NCBI RefSeq assembly: GCF_020539525.1
Contig: NZ_JACDXX010000004.1
Location: forward strand, 186,001-250,000
Length of the DNA stretch: 64,000 bases
Direction: 5' to 3'
Source of the DNA: Pseudogemmobacter faecipullorum
Lineage (GTDB): Bacteria > Pseudomonadota > Alphaproteobacteria > Rhodobacterales > Rhodobacteraceae
Shown here: positions 16,076-24,354 of the stretch, in pieces
How the letters are laid out: every line of letters starts with the position of its first letter
How positions within the stretch are numbered: position 1 is the stretch's first letter
The notes under the pieces: model-generated
The model's database searches: none
Told to the model about the DNA's origin: nothing
The model's input: the letters and a program-made list of their open reading frames with translations, nothing else
Position numbers and translations under genes: made by a program

Positions 16076-18403
16076 ATGCAGTTCCTGCCCGTTCTCACCT
16101 TTGCTCCGAAACCGGCTATGCCGGTAAGTGATGACGATCTCTCGATAATTCGCTCTGCAAATGCCGCAGATTTTCTCGCGCTGCTCTGCGCGCAACAATC
16201 AGAAGGCTGTGCGCCGGAGGCAATTCTGCCCGATCCGGCGATTCGGGGGGGTGAAGCGGCAGCTCCTTCCGAGGGGGCAGTCGGGGGGGCTCGGGATATG
16301 CCTGCTCTGCCAGAATGCGGCGGGCCGGAGGGGGCTGATCCACGGGTGGGGGCTCAGAAACATGGTAAAATGGCCGACCCGCCGCCGCAGGTTTCTGATG
16401 CGGAGCGCGTGGATACAGCGCCGCCGGACGCGCTGATCGCTGAGGGTCAGCCTTTTGATTTCAGGGCCGAAAGTGATCCCGGGCCGGGCCAGCCTGTCTT
16501 TGTTGGGGCTGAGGGCCTGGCGCTGCTCTGGTTTGCCGGTCGCTGCACAGATGCTGTGCCGGCGGGTTCTGCAAGCGAGCGTAAAGGGGAGCAGGCCGGC
16601 CCAGGCGGGGGCGATAAGGCGAGGGATTTTCTCTCCGCCAGGCATAGTATTCGTAGCGACCCTTTGCCCGATCCGGACGGCGCTTCGCCAGCGCAAGAGC
16701 TCCATGCTGAAGCAAGCTCACCGCCCCCTGGGAGAGATGAAGGCCAGGCCGCGGAATGTGATGCGACAGATCCTGAGACATTGCCGGGGCGGGGCAGGCT
16801 GCCCCCGGGGGCGATAGAGCATGAGGCGGGCGCCGCAACAGCGGTGCCCGGCAAGGGCGGATCGTCCCAGGAATCGGCGCAGCGCCTGGTTGCAGCGCTG
16901 CCTGGCCGTCTTTTGTGGCTGGACCACTCAGCGCTTCCTCAGCCCGGCCCCCCGATCTCGCCAGATACTCGGCCGGGGGACAGGGCAGGGGCATTCCGTG
17001 AGAGCAGCGCCCTTGGCCCGGTAAGCCTCTGGCAGGTTGCCTTTGATATCGATGCAGCGGATGACCGGGCGGTCCAGCCGACCCTGCTGCAGCGCGCTGC
17101 GCCGCCGCAGGGCCTGGAAACTGTAGATCTGCCGGCTGGGGACACCGGCCGGGCGGATGTGAGCCGGAGTGCGAAACCGCAGGATCCTGTCCAGGCCGAT
17201 CCTGAGGGAAAAACAACAGGGGCGACAGGCACCGGTCAGCTTACCCGCAAAGCGGCGGTGCCCATCGGCCCGCTGCTGGCGCTGACCACAGCGGGGGCGA
17301 AAGCTGAGCTGGCATTGGGACATGTCCCTAAAGTGCCAGTAGTCTCAGCCCTGCCTGAGGACGGGCCGCCGGATGCGCTGTCAGTGCTGACGCGAACGGA
17401 ACTATCGGTGACGGGGAGCACCTCACCCGCGGCGCAGGTCATATGGATCAGGGGGCAGGCTGGTTCTGCCCCGGCACCGGTCAGGCCTGCTTTTTATTCC
17501 CCGATTGCGGCAGAGATTTTTCCGCCCCTGGGAGAGGGCTGGGACAGCCTCAATCCCGCCCCGGCGCCGGAGCAGGCCGGGGCCGGGCAACTGGCAGCCC
17601 CACCCCTTGCCAAAGCCCCGATTCTCGCCTGGCCCCAGCCTCTCAGCGTGACAGCAGATGCCGCTTTGGGGGCCGTGCCCGAGAGCGCTGAGGAATCTGC
17701 GGGCGCTGTTCCACCTGCCGCGCGGGTGTCAGAGGGGAGGGGATCTGCCTTTTCACCCCCGGCGGGGTCGGGTGAGGCGGGCAGCGCTGACGCGGCTCGG
17801 CTTATCCAGGGGGGGATGGCACTCGTTGAGGCGCAAAAAAAAAGTGAAAGGGCTGCAGCAGATGCTTTGTCTTCAGCCTCAGCCTCAGCCTCAGCCTCAG
17901 CCTCAGCCCTGCCTGGCCTGACGGGCGCGGAAAGCCTGCGAGGCATGGCGGCGCTTTCGCATGCGGGTACTTTGCCCGCCGGGCAGGCGGCACCATCCAT
18001 TGCCTTCATCGCACAGATTGGGCAGGCGGTGGCGGGATCAGCCAGCGCTGTCACCGAGCTGCGCCTTACACCGGAAGAGCTGGGCCTGGTCCGGATTGAG
18101 CTGCAGACCGAGGGTGAAAAGGTCAGTGTCACGCTGATCGCCGAGCGGGCGGAAACGCTTGATCTGCTGCGGCGTCATTCGGAGCGGCTGATCAGTGAAT
18201 TGCGCAACGTGGGTTTTTCGCAACTGGATCTGGGCTTTGGCAATCATCGTGACGGGCAGGCCGGGGCCTATAATGCTGCGCCATTGCTGCACCAGGGCAG
18301 GCCCATAGCTGATCTTCCCACTGATCTTCCGGCTGAGATGGCGGCGCCTCTGCCGGCCTGGCCGGCAAGCGTTGATGGCAGTTCACTTTACATGAGATTG
18401 TGA
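16076..18403 (+). CDS. fliK: Flagellar hook-length control protein FliK
   Basis: A 775-residue protein beginning MQFLPVLTFAPKPAMPVSDD, with AAAGGAAG ahead of the ATG. Most of it is a long Pro/Ala/Gly/Glu-rich disordered region, as in FliK molecular rulers, and it is longer than typical FliK (about 400-600). The conserved C-terminal domain, residues about 640-740, has AVTELRLTPEELGLVRIELQ and LLRRHSERLISELRNVGFSQ, the part that contacts FlhB to end hook export. An A9 run (17835-17843) and six TCAGCC units (17873-17908, encoding Ser-Ala repeats) sit before this domain. fliK leads the fliK-flgD pair. Confidence 0.9.
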   Translation: MQFLPVLTFAPKPAMPVSDDDLSIIRSANAADFLALLCAQQSEGCAPEAILPDPAIRGGEAAAPSEGAVGGARDMPALPECGGPEGADPRVGAQKHGKMADPPPQVSDAERVDTAPPDALIAEGQPFDFRAESDPGPGQPVFVGAEGLALLWFAGRCTDAVPAGSASERKGEQAGPGGGDKARDFLSARHSIRSDPLPDPDGASPAQELHAEASSPPPGRDEGQAAECDATDPETLPGRGRLPPGAIEHEAGAATAVPGKGGSSQESAQRLVAALPGRLLWLDHSALPQPGPPISPDTRPGDRAGAFRESSALGPVSLWQVAFDIDAADDRAVQPTLLQRAAPPQGLETVDLPAGDTGRADVSRSAKPQDPVQADPEGKTTGATGTGQLTRKAAVPIGPLLALTTAGAKAELALGHVPKVPVVSALPEDGPPDALSVLTRTELSVTGSTSPAAQVIWIRGQAGSAPAPVRPAFYSPIAAEIFPPLGEGWDSLNPAPAPEQAGAGQLAAPPLAKAPILAWPQPLSVTADAALGAVPESAEESAGAVPPAARVSEGRGSAFSPPAGSGEAGSADAARLIQGGMALVEAQKKSERAAADALSSASASASASASALPGLTGAESLRGMAALSHAGTLPAGQAAPSIAFIAQIGQAVAGSASAVTELRLTPEELGLVRIELQTEGEKVSVTLIAERAETLDLLRRHSERLISELRNVGFSQLDLGFGNHRDGQAGAYNAAPLLHQGRPIADLPTDLPAEMAAPLPAWPASVDGSSLYMRL
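17835..17843 (+). repeat. A9 homopolymer inside fliK
   Basis: Nine consecutive A bases (codons CAA AAA AAA A) occur in a GC-rich gene upstream of the FlhB-contacting domain. Gain or loss of one A would shift the frame and remove the C-terminal domain. Confidence 0.9.
17873..17908 (+). repeat. Six tandem TCAGCC units in fliK
   Basis: Six perfect hexamers encode a run of alternating Ser and Ala. Unit gain or loss keeps the frame and would change the ruler length by two residues per unit. Confidence 0.95.
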
Positions 18404-18409
18404 GGCAGT

Positions 18410-19072
18410 ATGCAGATTACCCCCTCCCCCACACCCTCCCCGGCCGCTGGCAACAGCCCCGGCTCTGCTTCGGGTCTGACCTCTGATTTCAATACTTTTC
18501 TGCGGATGCTGACGGTTCAGATGCAGAACCAGGATCCGCTTAACCCTATGGAAGCCAGCGATTTTGCGGTGCAGCTCGCGACATTTTCCGGGGTAGAGCA
18601 ACAGGTGCGCAGCAATCAGCTGCTGGAACAGATGCTCGGCCAGTTCGCGCTGCTTGGTATGGCACAGATGGCAGGCTGGATCGGGCAGGAGGCGCGCTCT
18701 GCGGCCGATGTGGTCTGGTTCGGGGGGGAGCCGGTGACCCTGTCGCCCAATCCGGCGGCGACGGCGGATCGTCTGGTCCTGGCGGTCCGCAATGCTGCGG
18801 GGGATCTGGTCGCGCGTGAGGAGCTTCCGCTTGAGACCGCGCCCTATGACTGGAGGGGCAGGGATGCGGCTGATATGCCCTTGCCCGAGGGGCGCTATGT
18901 GCTGACCCAGGAAAGCTGGCGTGGCGAGGAGCTGCTGCGCGAGGATCCGGTCGAATATTACGCCATGGTCACCGAGGCACGCGGCAGCAGTTCGGGCCCG
19001 ATCCTGGTCTTACAGGGCGGGATTGAGGTTTCGGCGGGCAGCGTGACGGGCCTGCGCCAGCCTGAAGGCTGA
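18410..19072 (+). CDS. flgD: Flagellar hook assembly scaffold FlgD
   Basis: A 220-residue protein starting MQITPSPTPSPAAGNSPGSA. The FlgD N-terminal domain is shown by FNTFLRMLTVQMQNQDPLNP followed by MEASDFAVQLATFSGVEQQV. The C-terminal part has the beta-rich fold with VLAVRNAAGDLVAREELPLE and TAPYDWRGRDAADMPLPEG. FlgD caps the growing hook. It starts six bases after fliK, in keeping with an operon of hook-building proteins. Confidence 0.95.
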   Translation: MQITPSPTPSPAAGNSPGSASGLTSDFNTFLRMLTVQMQNQDPLNPMEASDFAVQLATFSGVEQQVRSNQLLEQMLGQFALLGMAQMAGWIGQEARSAADVVWFGGEPVTLSPNPAATADRLVLAVRNAAGDLVAREELPLETAPYDWRGRDAADMPLPEGRYVLTQESWRGEELLREDPVEYYAMVTEARGSSSGPILVLQGGIEVSAGSVTGLRQPEG

Positions 19073-19088
19073 AGAAGTGCCCGGCGCC

Positions 19089-20630
19089 TCAGATCAGATG
19101 CAGGATGCTCCCTGCAATGGTGAGCGTCACGAGGCTGGTCAGCGCCGAGATCAGAATGATCTTGCCGAGGCCTGGCCCGGCGGGAGGGCGGCTTTGCTGC
19201 GGCTTTTGCTCAAGCGCCTGCAGATGGGCCTCGGCAATAGAGGGCAGTTTGGGCAGATATCGTGCCAGCACGCGCGAAGTGCGCCAGAGGTCCCGGATCA
19301 GCGCCTGGGGGCCGATGCTGGTGCGGATATAATTCTCGACCACCGGCCCTGCGACCTCCCACATGTTCAGACGTGGATCGAGGCTGCGCGCCACCCCTTC
19401 CACCACCACCATGGTGCGCTGCAGAAGGATCAGCTCTGTCCGGGTCTCCATGCCAAATTTTTCTGTTACCTCAAAGAGATAAGACAGAAGGCGAGCCATA
19501 GAGATCCGGTTCGCCTCCATGCCGAAAATCGGCTCGCCGACCGAACGCAGGGCGCGGGCGAATTCGTCGATATCGCGGTCGGGCGGCACATAGCCGGCCT
19601 CGAAATGCACCTCGGCGACGCGGCGATAGTCCTTGCGGATAAAGCCCATCAGAATTTCGGCATAGACCCGGCGGGTATATTCGTCGATCCGCCCCATGAT
19701 GCCGAAATCATAGACGATCAGATCGCCATCGGTGCTGACCTTCAGATTGCCCTGATGCATATCGGCATGGAAAAAGCCGTCGCGCAGCGCATGGCGCAGG
19801 AACAGGATCAGGACACGCTGTCCCAGCTCGGCCCGGTCAATGCCGGCCGCTTCGATCGCCGCGATGTTATTGAGGCCAATGCCCTCGGCCCAGCCGATGG
19901 TCAGCACCGAACGCCCCGAGAAGGCCCAGTGCGGCTTCGGCACTTTCAGCCGCTGATCTTTCAGGGTGTTTTCAGCAAATTCAGCGGCTTCGGCGCATTC
20001 CAGCCGCAGATCAAGCTCGCCGCGCACGACGCTGTCAAAATGCGCGACCACCTCGGTCGGCCGCAGGCGGCGCGAGAAGGGGGCAAGGCGCTGGATCCAT
20101 TTGGCGGCATAGTAAAAGGCGTCAATATCGCGCCGGAACGCCCGCTCGATCCCAGGCCGCAGAACCTTGACCGCGACTTCCTCTCCATTATGGCGCAGCC
20201 TGGCGCGGTGGACCTGCGCGATCGAGGCGGCGGCCACGGGTTCGGAAAATTCCGAGTAAATATCTTCAGCCGGCTGGCCGAATTCTGCCGCAATCCGGGC
20301 CCTGGCCTCTTCGGTCGGGAAGGCCGGAAGCTGATCCTGCAGATATTTCAGCTGTTCCGAAAGCTCGGCGCCAACAATATCGGGCCGGGTCGAAAGAATC
20401 TGGCCGAATTTGATATAGGCCGGGCCGAGCGCGGTGATCGCCCGGGTCACCGGCGGCAGGCCGGGATCGCCTTTCAGCCCGAGAAAGCGGAACGGCCGGC
20501 CGAGCAGCCGGGCGGCAAAGCGCAGCCTTGGCGAAACTTCCATTGCTTCCAGCGCCACGGTCATTGCGCCGGTGCGTTCAAAGGTGGCGCCGGTCCGGAT
20601 CAGCCGCCAGATATTGTGAGGGCCGCGCAT
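19089..20630 (-). CDS. ubiB: Ubiquinone biosynthesis kinase-like protein UbiB
   Basis: I use the ATG at 20630 (MRGPHNIWRLIRTGATFERT), one base from the ubiE stop. The 513-residue product has the UbiB/ADCK signature AYIKFGQILSTRPDIV with the KxGQ motif, the kinase-like VAAASIAQVHRARL and VAVKVLRPGIERAF segments, and the DFGIMGRID loop. Two membrane helices are predicted at the C-terminus (IILISALTSLVTLTIAGSIL). UbiB is an atypical ATPase needed for early ubiquinone synthesis or lipid extraction of its precursors. It is the second gene of a ubiE-ubiB operon. Confidence 0.96.
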   Translation of the reverse strand: MRGPHNIWRLIRTGATFERTGAMTVALEAMEVSPRLRFAARLLGRPFRFLGLKGDPGLPPVTRAITALGPAYIKFGQILSTRPDIVGAELSEQLKYLQDQLPAFPTEEARARIAAEFGQPAEDIYSEFSEPVAAASIAQVHRARLRHNGEEVAVKVLRPGIERAFRRDIDAFYYAAKWIQRLAPFSRRLRPTEVVAHFDSVVRGELDLRLECAEAAEFAENTLKDQRLKVPKPHWAFSGRSVLTIGWAEGIGLNNIAAIEAAGIDRAELGQRVLILFLRHALRDGFFHADMHQGNLKVSTDGDLIVYDFGIMGRIDEYTRRVYAEILMGFIRKDYRRVAEVHFEAGYVPPDRDIDEFARALRSVGEPIFGMEANRISMARLLSYLFEVTEKFGMETRTELILLQRTMVVVEGVARSLDPRLNMWEVAGPVVENYIRTSIGPQALIRDLWRTSRVLARYLPKLPSIAEAHLQALEQKPQQSRPPAGPGLGKIILISALTSLVTLTIAGSILHLI

Positions 20631-20631
20631 C

Positions 20632-21381
20632 TCAGATCTTCCAGCCGGAATGCAGCGCAGCAATGCCAAGCGAGAGGTTGCGATAGCTTACCTGGGCAAA
20701 ACCCGCCTGGCGGATCAGGCTGGCGAAGGCCTCCTGGTCCGGGAATTTGCGGATGGATTCGACCAGATACTGATAGGAATCGCGGTCCCCCGTCACCAGC
20801 TGCCCCATCGGCGGGATGATATTGAAGGAGTAAAGATCGTAAAGCTTCTGCAGCATATCATTCGGGATATGGCTGAACTCCAGCACCATCAGCCGCCCGC
20901 CGGGGCGCAGTACGCGCTTTGCCTCGGCCAGCGCATCCGGGATGCGGGTGACATTGCGGATCCCGAAGCTGATCGTATAGGTGTCAAAGCTGTTGGAGGG
21001 GAAGGGCAGCGCCATGGCATCGCCTACCACCCAGTCAAGCTGCGCTGCCATACTGCCGGCCTCGGCGCGTTTGCGCCCGGCGATCAGCATGTTTTCCGTC
21101 ATGTCGCAGACAACGGCTGAGGCCCCCGGAGCGCGGCCCAGATAACGGAAGGCCACATCACCGGTGCCGCCCGCGACATCGAGCAGGCGTGAACCGGGGC
21201 GCGGGGCCAGCCAGTCCATCATCGCATCTTTCCAGATGCGGTGAATGCCGACCGACATCAGATCGTTCATCACATCGTATTTCGAGGCAACCGAGGAGAA
21301 AACGTCATGAACCAGCCCGGCCTTCTCGGCCTCGGGCACGTCGCGAAAACCGAAATGCGTGGTCTTGCTCTGATCTGACAT
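20632..21381 (-). CDS. ubiE: Ubiquinone/menaquinone C-methyltransferase UbiE
   Basis: The ATG at 21381 ([20 protein letters not shown]) has GAGGTGA upstream; the frame extends further without a better start. The 249-residue enzyme carries the UbiE motifs [20 protein letters not shown], the SAM-binding [17 protein letters not shown], and [20 protein letters not shown]. It methylates the quinone ring at C-2 using S-adenosylmethionine. Gene order ubiE-ubiB, divergent from mutM, is common in alphaproteobacteria. ubiG for the O-methylation steps is at 47115-47858. Confidence 0.96.
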   Translation of the reverse strand: MSDQSKTTHFGFRDVPEAEKAGLVHDVFSSVASKYDVMNDLMSVGIHRIWKDAMMDWLAPRPGSRLLDVAGGTGDVAFRYLGRAPGASAVVCDMTENMLIAGRKRAEAGSMAAQLDWVVGDAMALPFPSNSFDTYTISFGIRNVTRIPDALAEAKRVLRPGGRLMVLEFSHIPNDMLQKLYDLYSFNIIPPMGQLVTGDRDSYQYLVESIRKFPDQEAFASLIRQAGFAQVSYRNLSLGIAALHSGWKI

Positions 21382-21576
21382 CGGGATCACCTCTGGAAGT
21401 CCGGGCCCGCAGGGCCTGCCTCCGGGGATATACTGCAAGCGCCGCAAGCGAAACCCGTTTCAGCGCCAGAGCGCTGGCCTGTGCGGCATCCACAGCCACC
21501 CGCCCCCCCCTTGGCGGGAGGGCCGGGGGGGCTTAGGTTCGGGGCAAGAGACAAGAGCCAGCCAGAGTGAGGCATT

Positions 21577-22428
21577 ATGCCGGAATTGCCCGAAGTAGAG
21601 ACTGTGCGCCGCGGGCTGGAGCCGGTGATGACGGGCCGCCGCATTCTGTCGGCCCGGGTCAATCGCCCGGATCTGCGCTGGCCCTTTCCGCCACAGATGG
21701 CTGAGCGGCTGACCGGGCAAAGGGTCGAGGCGCTGCGTCGCCGCTCAAAATACATCCTGGCCGATCTGTCCAGCGGCGAAAGCCTGCTGATCCATCTGGG
21801 CATGTCGGGGCGGATGCAGGTTTCAGGCGCGCAGATCGGCGGGTTTTACCATGATCATCCGGCTCCGGCGAAACATGATCATGTGGTGCTCGATCTGGAA
21901 GGCGGCGCCCGTGTCACCTTTAATGATGCCCGCCGGTTTGGCGCGATGGATCTGCTGCCAACGCTGACCGCCGCAGCGCATCCGCTGCTGAAAACGCTTG
22001 GCCCCGAGCCTTTTGGCAATGAATTCAATGGCGCCCATCTGGCTGATCGGCTGAAGAACCGGCGCAGCCCGATCAAAACCGCGCTGCTCGATCAGCATGT
22101 CGTGGCCGGGCTCGGCAATATCTATGTCTGCGAAGTGCTCTGGCGTGCGGGTATCGCGCCCGAGCGGATGGCCGCCGGGCTGAGTGCGCAGCAGGCCGAG
22201 GGGCTGGTGCCGCTGATCCGTGAGGTGCTGGGCGAGGCGATCGAGGCCGGTGGTTCATCGCTGAAAGATTTCCGTCAGGCCGATGGCGAACTTGGCTATT
22301 TCCAGCATTCCTTCCGGGTCTATGGCCGCGAGGGCGAAGACTGCCGGACCCCGGGCTGCACCGGTAAGATCGCCCGTATCAGTCAGAGCGGCCGCTCGTC
22401 CTTCTATTGTCCGCAGTGCCAGCGCTGA
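21577..22428 (+). CDS. mutM: Formamidopyrimidine-DNA glycosylase MutM (Fpg)
   Basis: A 283-residue protein beginning [20 protein letters not shown], where Pro2 and Glu3 (after Met) are catalytic. [11 protein letters not shown] carries the conserved Lys, and the C-terminal zinc finger uses four Cys (CRTPGC and CPQC). The enzyme removes 8-oxoguanine opposite C and nicks the strand. mutY at 42405-43493 encodes its partner for A opposite 8-oxoG. It is divergent from ubiE, with a 195-bp gap holding a G/C-run hairpin. Confidence 0.97.
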   Translation: MPELPEVETVRRGLEPVMTGRRILSARVNRPDLRWPFPPQMAERLTGQRVEALRRRSKYILADLSSGESLLIHLGMSGRMQVSGAQIGGFYHDHPAPAKHDHVVLDLEGGARVTFNDARRFGAMDLLPTLTAAAHPLLKTLGPEPFGNEFNGAHLADRLKNRRSPIKTALLDQHVVAGLGNIYVCEVLWRAGIAPERMAAGLSAQQAEGLVPLIREVLGEAIEAGGSSLKDFRQADGELGYFQHSFRVYGREGEDCRTPGCTGKIARISQSGRSSFYCPQCQR

Positions 22429-22498
22429 CGCGCCTTGCTTGCCTTTCGCGCCCGGCAACTGGTAGGACTCGCACCGCATTGTGACCCTGGAGTGCCCG

Positions 22499-23275
22499 AT
22501 GGCCTATGAAACTCTGATCGTTGAGGTCGAGGATTACACCTGTCTGATCCGGCTGAACCGCCCCGATGCGCTGAATGCGCTGAATGCGCGGCTGATGGCG
22601 GAGCTGGCGCAGGCCATCACGGCTGCGGATCAGAATGATAAGGTGCGCTGCATCCTGCTGACGGGGTCTGAAAAGGCCTTCGCAGCCGGGGCCGATGTGC
22701 GTGAGATGGCCGCCAAAGGCTTTACCGATGTCTTCTTTGACAATCTGTTCGGCCCCGAGGTCGAAGCGATCCGGCGCTGCCGCAAGCCGCTGATCGCGGC
22801 GGTCTCGGGCTATTGCCTCGGTGGCGGCTGCGAGCTGGCGATGCTTTGCGATTTCATCCTGGCTTCGGATACGGCGAAATTCGGCCAGCCCGAGATTAAC
22901 CTTGGTATTGTCGCGGGCATGGGCGGCACGCAGCGTCTGACCCGCCTCGTAGGTAAGTCGAAAAGCATGGATATGCATCTGACGGGCCGCTTCATGGAGG
23001 CGGCAGAGGCGGAGCGGGCCGGCCTGGTCAGCCGGGTCTTCCCCGCCAAAAGCCTGCTGGAAGAGGCGCAGAAGGTCGCGGCCAAAATCGCCGAGAAATC
23101 GATGCTGACGGCGATGATTGTGAAAGAGACGGTGGGCCGGGCCGAAGAATGCAGCCTTTCCGAGGGGCTTTTGTTCGAGCGTCGCATGTTCCACGCCGCT
23201 TTTGCCACGGAAGATCAGAAAGAGGGCATGGCTGCCTTCCTTGAGAAACGTCAGCCGCAGTTCCGCGATCGCTGA
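22499..23275 (+). CDS. Enoyl-CoA hydratase
   Basis: The ATG at 22499 (MAYETLIVEVEDYTCLIRLN) has GGAG upstream; a GTG 18 bases earlier is in frame but less likely. The 258-residue crotonase-fold protein has the oxyanion-hole segments AGADVREM and SGYCLGGGCELAMLCDFILA. The two acidic residues expected of a true hydratase are present: Glu in CELAMLCD and Glu in QPEINLGIVAGMGGTQRLTR. It hydrates trans-2-enoyl-CoA in fatty-acid oxidation. It stands alone between mutM and rpsT, with a possible terminator at 23372-23392. Confidence 0.93.
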   Translation: MAYETLIVEVEDYTCLIRLNRPDALNALNARLMAELAQAITAADQNDKVRCILLTGSEKAFAAGADVREMAAKGFTDVFFDNLFGPEVEAIRRCRKPLIAAVSGYCLGGGCELAMLCDFILASDTAKFGQPEINLGIVAGMGGTQRLTRLVGKSKSMDMHLTGRFMEAAEAERAGLVSRVFPAKSLLEEAQKVAAKIAEKSMLTAMIVKETVGRAEECSLSEGLLFERRMFHAAFATEDQKEGMAAFLEKRQPQFRDR

Positions 23276-23371
23276 TTCCTGTTTGCAATGGCTGGGGCTT
23301 TCACGTATAGGCCCGGCCAGACATGCGCGTGGGCCCGCTTAGGCAGTATTGATTCCCGTTCTCCAGGCTTC

Positions 23372-23392
23372 GGCCCCATGAGCGGGGCCTTT
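23372..23392 (+). terminator. Hairpin between the hydratase gene and rpsT
   Basis: GGCCCC (23372-23377), loop ATGAGC, GGGGCC (23384-23389), then TTT. It could end the hydratase transcript or lie in the rpsT leader. The T-tract is short. Confidence 0.55.
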
Positions 23393-23440
23393 GGGTTAAT
23401 GCGTGCAATGATCATGTTTTGAAACCCGAAGGAAAAGATC

Positions 23441-23707
23441 TTGGCCAATACGCCCCAGTCCGAAAAACGCGCCCGCCAGTCCGAGGCACGTTTCGCTGTC
23501 AACAAAGCCCGCCGTTCGCGCATCCGCACCTTCCTGCGTAAAGTCGAGGAAGCAATCGCTTCGGGCGACCAGGCCGCTGCTGCTGAAGCTCTGAAAGTGG
23601 CGCAGCCGGAACTGGCACGCGGTGTGACCAAGGGCGTTCTGCACAAGAACACCGTCGCTCGTAAAATGTCGCGCCTCGCAGGCCGCGTCAAAGCTCTCAA
23701 GGTCTGA
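23441..23707 (+). CDS. rpsT: 30S ribosomal protein S20
   Basis: An 88-residue basic protein starting at TTG (23441) with AAGGA seven bases upstream; no ATG is available. The sequence [20 protein letters not shown], with [16 protein letters not shown] and a C-terminal [20 protein letters not shown], is S20. A rare TTG start is known for rpsT in E. coli, where it takes part in autoregulation, so the TTG here may also be regulatory. S20 binds 16S rRNA early in 30S assembly. It is monocistronic, with a strong terminator at 23761-23789. Confidence 0.97.
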   Translation: MANTPQSEKRARQSEARFAVNKARRSRIRTFLRKVEEAIASGDQAAAAEALKVAQPELARGVTKGVLHKNTVARKMSRLAGRVKALKV

Positions 23708-23760
23708 GCCGGGAGCCGACCACCGCCAGGGCGGCTGGTCAGAAATAACCCATTCCGGAA

Positions 23761-23789
23761 GGGCGCATTCAGTCATGAATGCGCCCTTT
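23761..23789 (+). terminator. Strong terminator of rpsT
   Basis: GGGCGCATTCA (23761-23771), loop GTCA, TGAATGCGCCC (23776-23786), then TTT. The 11-bp stem is perfect. A second hairpin precedes it at about 23717-23739 (GACCACCGCC / GGCGGCTGGTC). Confidence 0.9.
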
Positions 23790-23791
23790 CT

Positions 23792-24072
23792 GATTCTGCT
23801 TCCGGCGGCCGGAGATTCGTCAGAATGACCGCCGCAAAGGCGGTCGATTCGCCTCTCATTGCGCCTCTGGCTCGCCCTCTGGTGGTCGAATCATCCCTTC
23901 TTATGCAGAGAAAGTTGAGGGCCAGGCGGGATTCTGTGGCGCCCCGGGGATTCGACCAGGGAGTCTTCCTGTCAAGCGAGTTGTTCGGTTGCAGAGGGCT
24001 GCGCCGGCTTGCTAGCTTGGGCCTGCGATTCACTTCGTCCTGGGGGACATGGTGTTGTCGCAAATCTGAGTC
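23792..24072. promoter_or_regulatory. Cluster of nine GANTC sites between rpsT and dnaA
   Basis: GANTC occurs at 23792, 23814, 23846, 23888, 23930, 23949, 23961, 24027 and 24068. With about 65 percent GC, fewer than one would be expected in 281 bp. GANTC is the target of CcrM, encoded at 39948-41069. Several spacings (22, 32, 42, 42, 41) lie near whole helical turns. A perfect inverted repeat, GACCGCC-GCAAA-GGCGGTC, lies at 23827-23845. I see no convincing gene here. The block may control dnaA or mark a replication or segregation site; I found no perfect DnaA box (TTATCCACA) in it. Confidence 0.7.
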
Positions 24073-24354
24073 ACACAAGCGTCGCCCCGGTCTGCCACTG
24101 GGATAAGAACGCCGATAATGATTTGCGAACAATAAGTTAGGTTCTGATGTCACAGGCATCGGGTCGGAACCTTGCACAATAAGCCGGCCAGCAGTTCCTG
24201 CCAGGCCGCCTGTCATGTTTTCAAGGCGGATGCTGATCCGCCGGTCAAGCTTTTCCCTGACGGGAGAGCAGCGGCCGTCGAGGTCAGATGAGCGCAGAAA
24301 CGGGGCCCCCGCACCAGGCGGAAGGTCCGGAAAAGATGAGCAGGTCTGGGTAGA
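24073..24354. promoter_or_regulatory. Proximal dnaA upstream region
   Basis: No gene is seen. The stretch 24100-24150 is AT-richer than its surroundings (AATAAG, GATAATGATTTG) and could hold the dnaA promoter, though no clear -35/-10 pair stands out. A perfect 7-bp stem hairpin, GGCGGAT-GCTG-ATCCGCC, is at 24225-24242. No GANTC site occurs here, in contrast to the block just upstream. Confidence 0.45.

Noticed and set aside
17873-17908. CRISPR-like array in fliK
   Set aside because: The units are six bases long with no spacers. It is a coding microsatellite.
19077-20819. Plus-strand frame opposite ubiB
   Set aside because: ubiB carries the kinase-like motifs; the antisense product has no family similarity.
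21490-21535. G/C-run hairpin between ubiE and mutM as a riboswitch
   Set aside because: It is a simple run of C and G bases with a short stem. No conserved riboswitch core can be drawn.
23773-24216. Minus- and plus-strand small frames in the rpsT-dnaA gap
   Set aside because: Neither has a ribosome site or protein-like pattern. They overlap the GANTC cluster and terminator, so the gap looks regulatory.
23792-24354. Chromosomal oriC upstream of dnaA
   Set aside because: I found no perfect TTATCCACA and no array of close variants (only weak matches such as TTATGCAGA near 23901). In several alphaproteobacteria oriC is not beside dnaA, so I do not call an origin, although the GANTC cluster keeps the idea open.
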